64,000 nt of DNA, taken from assembly GCA_028564705.1 (NCBI GenBank), contig JAPXFQ010001341.1:1013250-1077249 (forward strand). The letters are read 5' to 3'. The DNA comes from Apricaphanius iberus (lineage: Eukaryota; Chordata; Actinopteri; Cyprinodontiformes; Aphaniidae). Under the pieces are notes generated by a model that was given only the letters and a program-made list of their open reading frames with translations, was not told the DNA's origin and searched no databases. A program made the position numbers and the translations under genes. Below, one piece after another: positions 35,661 to 48,352 of this stretch. Position 1 is the stretch's first letter. Each line of letters begins with the position of its first letter.

Positions 35661-36903
35661 GAAACCCATGCGTGAAAGTGGTACAACAAAGGATATATGT
35701 CACGTTTTCTTGGATATCCTCACAGGAGCAGTTATCATTGATTTTTCTTTTAAATTTCTCTATATACAGTTAAGAATGGGGCACAAGGTAGTTTCTGCTA
35801 GTGGAGTTGCCGTAGAGTAACACTGTCGGCAAGCGCAGGGCTCCATATAATCTAGGAACCTAAGCACATCTGGTACCGACACCAGCCTAACGCATGTGTG
35901 CATTTTAAAGCTGTCATCAGGCTGTCATCAAGGAGGATAGATAGTGATGTTCTTTGTTAGTCTTTGCACTAAATATTGCAAATTTAAAATGTGTCATTTT
36001 TCATTCAACTAAAAAATAAACTTTCAAACTTGAAACATTTTCAATTCATAAATGCAGGTTTATTTTTGTGCGATACCTAACGGTAATCAGTGTAAATGAG
36101 AGTGATTTGGGAATCAAGCTCAGCATGTTGTGATTTTCATCCATTTCTGCTCCATAACAGATAAATCACATTGTTCCTAGCTGACCTTTGCCTTCTTGTG
36201 ACAATTCCAGCTCTGAGACAGATCAGTGAGATGGATGAGAGATTTAGAGGTAAGTCCACTTCACCATCCTTGGATTTGTTGCTTTCAGCTGATCAGTAAT
36301 CATGACGGTCAGGTATCCAAAGTACGATCAGATAGAGAACTAATCGAAACGCAGAGTTGAACCCGAGGTTAGCTCACTAAGCCCTAAAGCCTGCTACATG
36401 AAATGGGCCCAAAACCAAGGACAGAATACAGAATTAAACCATTTTCTCATCATCTTATCCAAATGGAAAACTGATGTTGAGCAGAGAGCTTTAGCATTGT
36501 TTCAGAATCTGTACGAACCTCTGCCTTGTTGTCACAGTGTGATTTAGGAGACTCAGTGGGGAGAAGTTGACTCAGGTGTTTTTAATTACGACTGTGAGAA
36601 AATGGCAACAAAAAGAAAAATGAAACAAAGAGGATTAAACAAGGAAAAAAAAATCAATCCCTTGCAGAGAAGATTTTTCTGGTTTTGTATTTTTCAAATT
36701 ATCATTCTGTGGTCTGTTTGTGGGTGCGTGCGTGCACATGCGAGTGTTTAATTTTTGGAAATACGTTCTGCATTATACAATTTGTGTTTAAGTGACAATG
36801 GGCCAGCTGTGTGTGCGTCCGACTTTGGGCCTGTGTGGGAATACATTTGTGCCACCGTTTGTGTAAAATGTCTGGGTGAAAAAAGAGAGACAGTCAAGCC
36901 TGG

Positions 36904-36905
<2 letters not shown>
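35661..36905. other. unrecognised sequence
   Basis: No gene supported. Only a short purine-rich tract near 36600-36655. Confidence 0.4.

Positions 36906-36935
<30 letters not shown>
36906..36935. repeat. (GT)n microsatellite
   Basis: About 14 GT units. Confidence 0.9.
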
Positions 36936-36937
<2 letters not shown>

Positions 36938-37577
36938 ATATGTGTGTGTAACAGATGGATTAGGGATGTTGACTATGTGTTATAAATCTCATAGCTCTGC
37001 TAAGAGATGTTTTATCACACTGACACTCTGCTATGATATTTAACAAAGACGACCCACATCCTTTACAGACACAACACAAACATGAGCGCAGGTGCCAGAT
37101 TTGAAAATCCGAACTCATGAGGTGCTGCAAACCCTTTAACATAATTTGTACTTTATCTGACAAGTCTGAGCCCTGGACCGGGAACTAAAGAATCCAAAGC
37201 TGTCGAGCTTAGTCAAACTAAGAGATCTGATACATGAATCGAGGTTGTTATAGCAACCAAAAACGTATCTAGAAAAGCCAACTTGATTAGTTTGCTTAGC
37301 TCATATCAAGCAAAACCTCATGAGGTAAGACCTTCCAACCACTAAAGCTGGATAGTAAATTTTTTTTCAGAATCACCAGTGGGTCCACATTGATCAGGCA
37401 GATATATGCTGAAAGCTTTGGAAGCAACAGTGTTTAATTTTCGGCCAGTAGGGGGCAGTGCATACCTAAATTATCACAAGCATGCCGTATCTGTGTCTTC
37501 GAGTAAGAAACTCAACAACGGAGGTCCAACTAGTGCTGTTTTCAAACGCTCAATTCCCTGAGAATTATCTATTTGCA
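36936..37577. other. unrecognised sequence
   Basis: Nothing firm. GGCCAGTAGGGGGCAGTGCA at 37443-37462 resembles a repeat-derived motif. Confidence 0.4.
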
Positions 37578-37640
37578 GCAACATGACGAGCACATCAGTC
37601 TCTCTTTCATCACTTGGATCTAGCGAAGAGGTAAAAATGT
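37578..37640 (+). other. exon-like ATG segment
   Basis: TATTTGCAG precedes CAACATG (ATG at 37583). A 17-codon serine-rich frame ends GATCTAGCGAAGAG|GTAAAA at about 37630, acceptor-like and donor-like at its two ends. The words CAACATG and TCTAGCGA.GAAG also occur at 29254-29273. This could be the first coding exon of a transposon family; no downstream exon is identified. Confidence 0.25.
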
Positions 37641-37869
37641 ATTTATGGCAAAACTTTTTTGCATTTTGAGGGGAAATCAATGTTTTAATAGCGGGCTTGT
37701 TCCGTGCGCTTTGTCTGTCTGGGCTCTTGTAGAAGTAAAGACGTAATCTAATATGGCTTTCCCATGAAAAGAGGGATATATCCAATATTTTGCAATTAAT
37801 GTGCTTTACGTAATTATTATTACATAATATTTTAATGGCTATTTTCAAATATGTACTGCAAAAGCTACA

Positions 37870-38025
37870 CACTGGCACTTTTAAGGGAAAGTACAATTCT
37901 TTGCGGTCTTATTTTTAGTATGACTTACATTAATTTACTCACCCAAACAAGTTTGGAGCCACTTGAAGTTAATATTTAGTCGCGATCATCACATAGCCAT
38001 GGGAGTTAATGGGGAAAATGGACGT
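37870..38025 (+). repeat. dispersed repeat B, copy 2
   Basis: Aligns in order with 21714-21850: ACTTTTAAGGGAAAGTAC, TTTTTAGTATGACTTACATT, TTTGGAGCCACTTGAAGTTA and AGTCGCGATCATCACATAGC. Class unknown. Confidence 0.5.
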
Positions 38026-38033
38026 GCAGCTTC

Positions 38034-38290
38034 ACTCAAAAAAATGACTCTACCCATTTGTTTAAATTACTTAACCCTAACATAGTTTCAATGTAAATAA
38101 AATATGTTTGATAGAATTACATAACTAAATTGCATTCCTTTTATGTAAAACTTCATACCTCAACATTAACTTGATTCATTCATGTTGAGCTAACATGTTG
38201 GAATCAAGTTCCAAGTACCACTAATCATGTTTAGTTAACACTAGAAATTAAGGCCATATGTCTTATTTGAACACAATTCTTTTGAGTCAT
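38034..38290. mobile_element. small inverted-repeat element
   Basis: Begins ACTCAAAAAAATGACTC and ends CAATTCTTTTGAGTCATTG. The ends are imperfect inverted repeats (ACTCAAAAxAATG). The interior is AT-rich and noncoding. Exact limits and target duplication are uncertain. Confidence 0.5.
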
Positions 38291-38703
38291 TGTTTGGCAA
38301 AGTGGTAAGGGCAGGTGCTTGGTATACAGAGGCCAGAGCCGGCCCAATGCAGAAGCAAACTAAGCAATTGCTTAGAGCCAACCAAACCTATCCGGGGGCC
38401 CCGATAAACGCTGAAATTGAAAAGAGAAAACAAATGTTAACATTTATGAAATGTTCTGAAATGTGAATATTACTTAATATGATTTAGTTTTGTTTTGTTG
38501 TAGATTATTTAGGAATTTTCAATTGGTTGGATTTTTGTGTAATAACTAGGCAAGTTTAATTAATTTGATTTTTTTTATGTTGCAAAATTTAACATTTAAA
38601 TTAATTTGAATATACAAAAAAAGTTTATTAAATTAAAAAAAATAAAATTACTTATTATTATTCATTGTTTGATTGTTAATGTTGTTATTTTATTCCACAT
38701 TAG
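38291..38703. other. AT-rich sequence
   Basis: AGAGCCGGCCCAATGCAGAA near 38334 and GGGGGCCCCGATAAA near 38394 look like a fragment of a GGCCGGCCC-type fish repeat. The remainder is AT-rich with nothing seen. Confidence 0.35.
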
Positions 38704-39100
38704 TTACAGTCAACATGGCTTGCATGCACGGTGGGGCAGTGGTTAGCACTGTTGCTCTGGAGGTTGTGGGTTCGTATCCCAGCCCAGGGACTTTCTGCAT
38801 GGACTTTTCATGTTCTACCCGTGCGTGGGTTCCCTCCGGGTACTCCAGCTTCCTCCCACTGTCCAAAAACATGAATTTCAGGTTAATTGATCAACATAAA
38901 TTGTCCTTAGGTGTGGGTGTGTGCGTGCATGGTTGTTTGTCCTGTCAGTCTTTATGTGGCCCTGTGATGGACTGGCGACCTGTCCCGGGTGTACCCCGCC
39001 TCTCGCCCGTTGACAGCTGGAGATAGGCACCAGCCCCCCCGCGACCCCTGGTGGACTAAGCGGTTCAGAAAATGGATGGATGGATGGTTACAATCAACAT
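38704..39100 (+). mobile_element. full-length tRNA-derived SINE with target duplication
   Basis: The head has an A-box-like GGGGCAGTGGTTAGCACTGT and a B-box-like GGGTTCGTATCCCAGCCC (38760-38787). A conserved core (GTGCGTGGGTTCCCTCCGGG, TCCTCCCACTGTCC) follows, then the tail domain with CCCCGCCTCTCGCCC and a (TGGA)n end. The element spans 38717-39087. TTACAGTCAACAT (38704-38716) and TTACAATCAACAT (39088-39100) form a 13-bp duplication with one mismatch. It resembles the V-SINE type found in fishes. Not a functional tRNA gene. Confidence 0.9.
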
Positions 39101-41352
39101 ATGTAGTTTCAGCTTGTGTAAAAACTAAAGTAACATTTAACAAGTCAGTTATGTTTTCAGTGCTGTTTTCATCTTCACTTTTTATAATTAAGGAACCATG
39201 AACTTTGCTCTCATTGACAAAATCTGCCCTTCGGACTGTGACGCTGACCTCAAGCACACAGCAGAACAATCATCCAAATCGCACAAAAAACAAAAGTAAG
39301 GTTTTATACTGAACAAATCAAAATCTGGACTTACATCTGATTAAGATATGGGACGTTTTAACATGATTTGATATAAAGATTATGACAAAAAAAATTTTTT
39401 AACAATACGAGCAGTCAACATTGCAAAACTCATTGTTCTTCAACATCTCACCATGGAAATGATCGTTAATCTGCACTGTTGTGCATCCTGACGCAGAACA
39501 CAAACAAAACACTCATCATGTGCAGAATCTAACAAACACATGTGCGCTCCTCTTCTCGCCTCTGTCCCGTTCGTATTGACAAACCGACAGACAAAGCAGG
39601 CAACGTTAGCAACAATCACCGGGTTCACCGACACAACAACGTCCAAAACAAACTGAGGTCATCCTATAGAACAAATATTACTCTCTATGATAACAAACAA
39701 AGGAGAGACCGCATCTCTGCCCTGACACATGCAGTCATTTCATTAACAGATGTGTGCAGACATTAGTGTTGTGGGATTTAATGGCTCAACAATGACAATA
39801 CAACTCATAAATCCTGAAACAGGAACAACAATGAGCGGCAGCAAAGATTTTACATTCACCCTGTAAGCGGGTTCATTCGACCTGTCGGATCAACGAAACT
39901 CGAGGAGATTCCTAATAAAACAGACTTTCTTTCTTTTATTAATAGTTAAAATATTCGGTACATTCTTGGTCCAAATTTCCACAAACAACGGTCGTTAAAC
40001 TTAAGATAAATTAAACAAAGTTATTAAAAAAGGGATCAAACTGGGTAAAAAACGTGAATGATTAATAGAGGAAACACTGATCAAGCTGTTCCTGCTTAAT
40101 ACTGACTTCTGATAATCACTGTTTTTTAACCCGCTAAGGTTTATAGCTAAAAACCACCATAAAACTACTCATTTGTATGCATCTTAACACAACAATTACA
40201 TATGTCGAATATTGAGGATCAAAGAGCCGTGCAGCAGGTTCAATTTATACACGAGTCACACGAGTTTGAACCAAAATAACACTAAATGAAAGAGCAACAA
40301 AATTCTTGTTAAACTATCTTTTTTTTGGTTTTGTTACAAAACTCAAACCATGATTTTTCAGTGCACACAATATGTGATACAGTTAACATCAAATAATTTT
40401 TACCTCTGGCATATTTTAAAATCATTTTTATTTGAATTGGAGATTATATTGCATTTCAGAGTGGTTTACAAAGGCTTTTAGTGCATCTAGAGTGATATGG
40501 AGGACCAAAAATGAATGAATTAAAAATAAAATCACAAATATATTTTTCCCTCTTCCTTTTATGTGCATTTTTGTGAAGAAATATATACATATATTGCTTT
40601 ACCTTTTCCTTGTACATGGATTCCTTTATAAACACAATAGGTACAGATCGATTGTGCATCTGGGTGTGCGCTTTTGGCCGTTTCAGGAGAACGCCTTGTT
40701 TGATAGGAAGTGAAGTCCTACCAGAGATGTCTCGGACAGTTGCGGAAAAATTAAGGCACGTTGCTATGTTAGCTGAAAATAATACAGTCAGTGACTATTT
40801 ATTGTTTCAGACATTTCGAGTTATAGGCTACTCCAGTTAGCAGTAGACATGAATAATGAAGCTGACCCGTTACATTTTGGAGGAAGTGTCTTGTCGCTGC
40901 CATGCACAATCGATCTGCACATGGATCCTAATCCTTTCTGTTTATTGACATATTATATAGTATATTATTATGTAGATTCATGTATAAGGAAAAACAAAAT
41001 ATATGTATTTCCGCTTTTATTTTTAATTATGCCATATATACAGTGATGATTGTGTCCATGATTGGCATACATCATTGGATCTTTAAGAATCTTAGCTTTT
41101 CATTAATATGTAATATTTTTTGTACATAGAAATGGTGTCACAATAAAAACAAAAATATTATGTCCCAGTTGGAGATAAGAACACTAATGGGTTAAAAGAT
41201 TGGAGGAGGTGAAGGAAAAGAAAAAGGTGAGACAAAAGTGGGAAAAAAAAGTAAACTCATGCAGCCCTTATCAAAGTGCAATGAGAATTTTCTGATCTTG
41301 GTCTAAGAGAACCTAACAAACTTACTTACATAAATATGGTGGATATTGCCTT
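39101..41352. other. unrecognised sequence
   Basis: No gene supported. Open frames are short and lack motifs. Confidence 0.4.
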
Positions 41353-41745
41353 CTCAGTACAAGCGGTCATCTGCCACGACCATCTTGGGGTTTGAGAATG
41401 CAGAGCATAGACACAAAAAAAGAGCAAAAAAAACTGATGCAAGAGTACTTTCTATATTTAAGAGATTAAAAAGGTTACAACAGGATATGGAGAGTAGTAG
41501 AAGACAAAAGGAGCAGTCTAAACCTATAGCAGCATAACTACAAAACAGCTCAGGATAACCTATTTATTCTAACTATAAGCTTTATCAAAAAGGAAGGTTT
41601 TAAGCCTAGTCTTAAAAACAGACAGAGTATCTGCCTCACGGACTAAAACTGGGAGCTGTTTCCACAGGAGAGGAGCCTGATAACTAAAAGATCTGCCCCC
41701 CATTCTACTTTTAGAAATCCTAGGAACTACCAGTAAACCTGCGGT
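41353..41745 (-). mobile_element. L2-type LINE fragment: ORF2 C terminus plus part of 3' UTR
   Basis: Read on the minus strand, 41745 to about 41570 encodes [20 protein letters not shown], then YQAPLLWKQLPVLVREADTL and [17 protein letters not shown] before the stop. It is nearly identical to the last 56 residues of the complete element at 58.5 kb. Plus-strand AGTACAAGCGGTCATCTGCC near 41357 belongs to the shared 3' UTR. The terminal about 190 bp of the L2 3' end and everything upstream are missing. Confidence 0.9.
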
Positions 41746-42850
41746 AGTTGATATCCAGTTTTACCAGGTTTAACCAGGTCATCCGTCTAAAGTCCCTGTC
41801 AGTTATAACTTCTCTGCTGAGGTTAGCAGCTGGATACCTTCTCCGTTTCCTCGCCTACATCACATTAAAAAAGATATCGAGTCTCAGTTTTAGTTTTTGA
41901 CATTTTCTTATAGTTTAAAAAATATATATTGAAGTTTCTTTCTCATTGGTAGATGTGTTCTCAAATATTTGAGCTCTGCCTTGTGCATTGGGGATTTTTT
42001 GGTGGATTATGTTTTTTTAAAACAGAATTTTGTGAATTCAATAAATGACAGAGGTTGGCGGGCGTTCAGCTTCCTCATGGTGGAGTCAGTGGTCACCTCA
42101 AATTACCTTCTGTTTCAACCACGCAGCTCTCTGGGCTTCTTTGCGGCTCATGTTGAGGGATCGTGTTCTGATTTTACCCCTGCTCCAAACCCGCACTGCT
42201 CCCTCAGGTGTACAGCGGAACTAATACCTGGAATCAAACTCACAATCTGCAACCAACAGAGCAGACCCAGTCCACAAATCCATCTTTGAATTTTTCATTG
42301 GTTCAACTTTAGATGATCTTTGCTGAACATTGTTGACCCTGATAAAAGGTATGGGTACTAAAAAGCTGTTTATATATATCCTAAGAATTATATATACATT
42401 TTAAAAAAATCAATAATCTGGGTGTCATTTCACTTCATTACTTCAACACCTATACTGATTAATACTGCAGAGATTTTAAACTTAAATATTACTTTAATAT
42501 TTGCTTTTATGACCTTTACACCAAATTCTTACCATACTGTCTGAATATTCCCCCTGCAATCACAATTCATTGAACCAGACAATGTTTTTCATGTAAATTT
42601 GAAAAAATTTGTTCATTGTCTGTGAATGTTAGCCTGCAGTTTCCAGTTCCTAACTGACAAAAGCATCAATTGTTGTGGTCTCCCGTTGCTTTAGTCAAAG
42701 ACCTTCAAGGTTTGATGTGTTATGCAACCATAGTTGGTGTTACAGATGGTTTGATTGTAACAAATAGTTATTTCAGCAATGCTTCTGTCACCTAGAACCA
42801 GTCGGTTCATTCGTCTCTAATTTCTGGAATAAACCAGAAAGATCACATGT
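41746..42850. other. unrecognised sequence
   Basis: No gene supported; AT-rich. Confidence 0.4.
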
Positions 42851-43640
42851 GGGGAGCCTCAAGCCTCTGTCCTCGAACCATGTCAAAAACTCAAATTATG
42901 AAGTAACACATCTATGTTGATGACATAATTTTATATTTCTGGTCACTATGTGACCATAGTCGGGTATAGTCATTAATTGTAACCTAAACAACATGGCAAG
43001 ATCATAGGATTTCACTTTGAAAAGAGGTGCAGTGTTTATGCGTGATTGTTTAGATGATTGTAAAGGTGTCTTTGCTGGCAAAGAAGAAATAATTTAGGTT
43101 GCTGCAGTTCATCCAAAATGCTGCTGCCAGAGTTCTGACCAACACCAGGAAATTCAAAGCATTAACTTGCTGTTTTTTTAAACTATATACCATTGAATCT
43201 TGAAAATGCTCTAAAGTTGGGCTGGTGAATGTAGACTTAGAGCATATAATGATGAACAGAAAAGTCCCATTGATCAGAAAACATATTGATATTTATTGAT
43301 AACCACGATAACTATAAAAAAATGAAGCTAAAATGAATATCTATTATACATATGACCCTGGCCATTTTTTACCATTCTTTAATTAACCAGTTTTGTTAAA
43401 GAACACACAGACAACTGAATGTAATTCCACCTTCATTTAAACCAAGTGAATGAGACCTTTAAATTTTGTCTTTTTATTGTATTTCTCTTTTATGTGATTC
43501 TGTATGCTTGTATAAAATCATTTGCCAGTCCTTGCAGTGTCTCTGGTTATTTTTTTTTTCTTTGTTCATCTTGTAAAGCCCCTTGACCTACCTTGTGTGG
43601 ATGGTGCTTTACAGATAAACTCGCTCTGCCTGTTATAAAT
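42851..43640 (+). mobile_element. decayed Rex1-like LINE (RT palm remnants to 3' end)
   Basis: GEPQASVLEP at 42851 corresponds to the RT motif [21 protein letters not shown] at 42907-42939 keeps the YxDD catalytic aspartates in another frame. LLQFIQNAAARVLTNTRKFK lies at about 43099-43158. The 3' end has TTGTAAAGCCCCTTGACCTA, CCTTGTGTGGATGGTGC and TTTACAGATAAACTCGC (43571-43626), like the Rex1-type tail. Heavily deleted and frameshifted. Confidence 0.75.
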
Positions 43641-43781
43641 GGTGAAAACTGTTGGCTTTGATTTTTAAAAAATCTGGCCACAAGACTTTTGATTGAGAAC
43701 GGAGGTCAGTCAACACCAATCATTTGAAATTACCTTGGCCTCTGGTCCAGCTCCTTCAAATGTCGATTCAGATGTCCCCAG

Positions 43782-45107
43782 CACTCTAAAAAATAATTCG
43801 TGAGCTTAGTAAATATACAATTATAAGTTAGATGACCGTTATTAAATCTATGAATATCACCAAAGTAATTCCTTGAATTGGATATACTGAAAAAATCTTA
43901 ATATTCAATGCCAGCTTTTGTGTTGAACTGAGCTCATTTAGTTTAGTTCAAAGAATAAATTGTGTATTTGAATATCTGTCAGAAATGTACTCAAAATAAC
44001 TTAGAGACTGGTATTCATACCCATCAGTATCTTTAACTACAATCAAATCAGTATCATTGCCCACACTAACTTAAAACTTTGAGTAAGACTGATGGCCTTT
44101 TCCATTTACTGCATTCGAAGAGCACAGCCTCATGGGAGATTTTCTGCACAATAGGGGTGTACGAAGAAGCCGGTATTTGTATCTGTGTTTTTCTTTGTTG
44201 AGGTTGGTGAAAGTATTTTTAATCGATTTACTTCTAATTTACATTATTATACATTATAATAATTATGGATATTCAATATTGGTTGATATTTTGTCCTTAA
44301 ATCCAGCAATGAACATGTAACAGGAACTGAAAAGATACCAACTGACGCAGAACATTTATGGGTAATGTGTTTGTGTTAATTGTAGAAGTCCTCTCTTTTA
44401 TGTTGTAGTTTTTGTTTCAAATGTGGTCGTGTTCTTTAGCTATCGTAATGTCGTTGATGGTGTTTGTTTGGTTATTGTCCGCGCACCATCTTAGAGACAG
44501 CGGTGCGCGGGAGTCGGTTTTCTGCCGTGACTCTTTTGTGGTTGATCTATCTGACGGTTCATGTAAGAGCTGCAAAAAATCTGCCCGCTCATTGTTGTGT
44601 GGTGCAAAGCTGTGAGGGGAGCAGGGAGATTTTCTCTCCAATGATTTGTTTCCTGGGTGACATCAGATTTTTAAACTTTTCTTGCTCCCGAATACAAGTA
44701 TTAAAATAAGTATTAAAATGCAGTAGAATTAATAGTTAATTGTAAATGAAGTTGAGTTTAAAATATTAAGTAAATCAAACCATTATTAAAATAAAATAAA
44801 AAGTTTTGCTCTAAATTACATGTGCCTAGCATTTCAGGTTTATCTACATATTTTTTTAATATGATTTTATCTGCAGCGTACTGTTGTTTTAATTTACAAT
44901 TTAAATTGTATTGTACTCTTTTTTTTCAATGTTACCGTAACAGCTTGAATTGTTCATGACAGCTTATTCCATTTTAGTTTGAATTACTTGATAAGGGATA
45001 TTAAAGAGATTTGACTGGTTTTACATTTACTCATTATTTTAAGTGTGTACAAATGTTGCACCAAAAATGTAAGTAAATTTCAGTTTTACCTTTTTAGAGT
45101 GAGTCTT
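43782..45107. mobile_element. possible inverted-repeat element of about 1.3 kb
   Basis: CACTCTAAAAAATAATTC at about 43783 and ACCTTTTTAGAGTGA at about 45090-45104 are inverted relative to each other over CACTCTAAAAA. The interior is AT-rich with no transposase. The TIR is short, so this could be two separate solo ends. Confidence 0.35.
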
Positions 45108-46566
45108 TACTAGTGGCTGTATTCCAGGACGGTATGGACTTTAAACAGATGCCTTATTGGGAAATGTTTTTGCTTTACTCAAAAATTAACAGAATCAAGA
45201 TCATAACTTGTTAAAGTCTGAAGCTTATTATTTACTGGGATTTTAGATTTTAGGAAGGACTCATCAAATGCAGCTAGCTATTTATTCATATTTGCACATT
45301 TCTGCAGCAGTCCTCCAAGGTTTCTCTTTTTTTAAAACAACAATCTGGCCAAGCAAAGCATTAGGGAGGAAATTACAATCAGTAATCAGCTGTGAAATCT
45401 TGAGTCCTTTTCTCCAGCAGTAATTATTATCAATATCTTCTCTAATGCACAAATCAAAGGGGCTGTTTGGAAGCACCGTCCAAACTCTAGTCATCGCGTT
45501 AAAGTTTATGTTTCCTGACCTGAAGATATGAGGCTCTCTGGCTCTTCTAACAGCTAATACAGCCATATAGTATTCCAGGATATAGCCTGGTCCAAAAACC
45601 ACTTCAGATCGCTGAGGATTCTTTTCTCTTATTTCTCCTTCTAGGTTTCCAATAAAGACAAATGTGCACAAAAGATGTCTGTTTCCAGGTCAGCGTAGGA
45701 ATGCAGAGGAAATTACCACCAGCCACCGAACATATCACAGTAAAACGTCACCTTGGAGGTTGATCAAGAAATGTAAAAAAAATCCCAAAATGTTGGTGCA
45801 ACTTGTGGCTGTATGCAGGTGGTTTAAAAACAGAATAATTTTTCAAGCCTCAATGTAAAAATGAGCTTTTTCACAGCAAGTATCACCCGATTTAATTCCA
45901 GGATGTAGCATCGTTCAAAACCACAGCATCTGGCTAAGGATTCCCTTTAACCTCTGGCTTGGATAAACACTGGAAAGGGACACAGCTCCGTTCCCTTGCC
46001 TGTCTGGGCACATCTCTTGTGGGATTCTGAAGGCCGACGCTGATGTTTTTGGGCAGATGCCTTCTGCTGCAGATATCTAATACTGTGTCTTTCTCTGTTT
46101 AAACTTCCACTTCTATGCTTTTCATGCCAGAGCCTGCCACAAAATTACAAGTATTCAGTAGGAGGGCCTTGAAGGGAGCATGGAGCTGTGGAAAAACATG
46201 ACCTAACAACAACAAAAAAATACAGTGAAAAATAGTTTTGGGGAACCCAACCAGAAAGCGTTTAAATTTGTCAAAATTCTGTATGATCCTCAAATCTGTC
46301 AAATCAATTTCTGACGCAGTTTATAGAAGCTAGTACAGCTTAAAATATAAGAAAGTTGAAGTTTTAGACCATTAGTATTCTCATTTTGGAGCTCCAAAAA
46401 CATACAGCACAAAGTTTTAAGCCCTCCCTTTTAAATTTTTCCCATCAGTGGATTAAACAATCAAGTTACTAGTAGTAAAACTTTACAGTCAGTAGACAAG
46501 AAGTCATGGTCAGTAGCTCTATGTTTCAGTTTCAAAAAATCAGTAGCTACGTTTACATGGACATAA
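45108..46566. other. unrecognised sequence
   Basis: A 129-codon minus-strand open frame (45282-45671) is the longest in the stretch, with no recognised motif. Otherwise nothing. Confidence 0.4.
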
Positions 46567-47242
46567 GTAAAGCCTAGTTTATACTAAAGCAACTTTTCTA
46601 CCAGACGCAGGCATATTGACGGGGACATTTTTCGTTTACAGTACTTTGTTTCTTTCTCTGTTCATTTTTCTGTGTTGCAAAGCAATTAGCAACAAGGACA
46701 ACAATGGGCGCAAACTTTTCACGGTGGGTCTGCGTACTGTTGCATCGTAGTTTTTGATCTATCAGTTTTTTTCTTAAGCTTGTGAACTCATTTACCCGCT
46801 CAAGGAGCAATGGATGAAAGAAAGTACGTTTTTTTAAGCTGTAAAGCTTTTTACTAGAAGTGCAGCTCATAGAATCCTCTAAAAACACATGGAAACAAAC
46901 ACAGCAGCCTTTTTTGTTGTTTCTCTACACCTTGTGTTCAAAATCGCCAAAATAACAGATTATATAAATTATCCGTTCAATACAAAGCATATAGTGCCCA
47001 AACGCTGCATTGACTACTGATTACAGAGATTATAGAGCCCCGTTTTGGTGAAGCGATCTCTGGTTGTTGCTGAACTGACCAATCACAGGCATACGATCTC
47101 CGTTGATGGAGATGGATAGTGAGAAATTTCGGCTCTGCTCCATCCTTTGTTGTGTAGGTGACGGAAAGCCCTTTCATTAATGGACAATGGGGCTGCGTCA
47201 ATCCGTATCCGTCAAAACAGAGAGGTATAAACTAGGCTTTAC
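46567..47242. mobile_element. about 670-bp terminal-inverted-repeat element, copy 2
   Basis: The ends AGTAAAGCCTAGTTTATACT (from 46565) and GGTATAAACTAGGCTTTACT (to 47243) are inverted repeats, 19 of 20 matching. It aligns with 12007-12665 along its length, including AGAAGTGCAGCTCATAGAAT and CTGACCAATCACA. No transposase. The flank TAA on the left against TTA on the right suggests a TWA target, not a clean duplication. Confidence 0.8.
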
Positions 47243-48289
47243 TGTATTAAAAGCCTGAACATGCTTAATGTAAACATGCCATTCAGAATAGTCAATTACG
47301 CTCATTTGAATTGAGACGGGTGGGTTATGCCGATAGTTTATACGATCACTGTGCATGTAAACACTTATTTCGAATGTACGTCACTACTACGCATGTCTGT
47401 CACGTCATGGTCATGCGTAGATGTACAATACGTTGGTACAAAATAATAAAGGGATTAGGTTCATAATTTTATTGTGCACACAACAATAAAGGCTTTTTGA
47501 TATAAAACCTTGACCAGAAAAAATTAAAGCACGCTCTGAAAAATCATCGTACTGCTCCATTTTAAATGCGGACAGCCATGTTTTTTTAGAACGGAAGTCT
47601 GGTTCATATTCTAATGCTGCTTCCTGTATTTTAGATAGTTCTGCGCTGTTGTGCGCATGTCAAAATGATCTATTCTGATCAATCGTGTGGCAGATGTAAA
47701 AACGTTCATCATAATCAGATAGCTTTTTTACAGGGCAATTATACACAGTCAAATTCTAATCCAAACTATGATCGGATAAAATAAATTTTGCCCATGTAAT
47801 CACAGCTATTGACCAATTAATTTTTGCCATTTGCCACTTCTCTCTATAACAGCTCATCTTTAATATCTTTAATATAGCAAGTCACTAACAGTGTAAATCA
47901 AATATCTTTGAAAGCCATAAATGTATGTAAATCATCCATATTCTTTTACCTCTTGGTACAACATCATGTAGACAGAATTTATTAATTAAATGTGCTGGAA
48001 AGTTGTCTTGTTTTGTGAATAAAGCTTGCAAAACTGTGTAAACACAATCACTGTCCAACAGTTTGAACCTATCCATCAAATGAAACTACTGGTCTGGTAG
48101 AAACTAAATTGCTTCTTAAAGCTGGTGTAATATCTAATTAATAACACAAAGTTAATAAGTAATATTAAAATATTGATAATTATCTGTGATTATTTTAACC
48201 AGACGCTGATCGCACTCTATGTTCTACAACAAGAGAAACATAGTCCCTCCAGCGTGTCCTGGGTCTTTCCCTGGATCTCCTCCAGGACT
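47243..48289. other. unrecognised AT-rich sequence
   Basis: Nothing firm. ATGTAAACACTTATTTCGAA and reversed related words around 47270-47420 may come from a further small inverted-repeat element. Confidence 0.4.
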
Positions 48290-48348
48290 GTAGCTAAATG
48301 TGTCCCTCAGGGATCTGTCTTAGGACAACTACTTTTTATTCTCCATAT
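48290..48348 (+). mobile_element. LINE reverse-transcriptase fragment (VPQGSVLG motif)
   Basis: The frame reads [17 protein letters not shown], the conserved RT block 4 of non-LTR retrotransposons ([13 protein letters not shown]). Before it SSRTVAK is consistent with the preceding loop. The LINE is cut directly after this motif by the small element at 48353. Confidence 0.75.
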
Positions 48349-48352
48349 CAGA

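Noticed and set aside
38760..38790. tRNA gene suggested by A/B-box-like words
   Set aside because: The sequence is the head of a SINE with core, tail and target duplication; it lacks a proper tRNA fold. The same applies to 50562-50581.
45282..45671. 129-codon minus-strand open frame
   Set aside because: No family motif, and an open frame of this size is not surprising in 64 kb on two strands.
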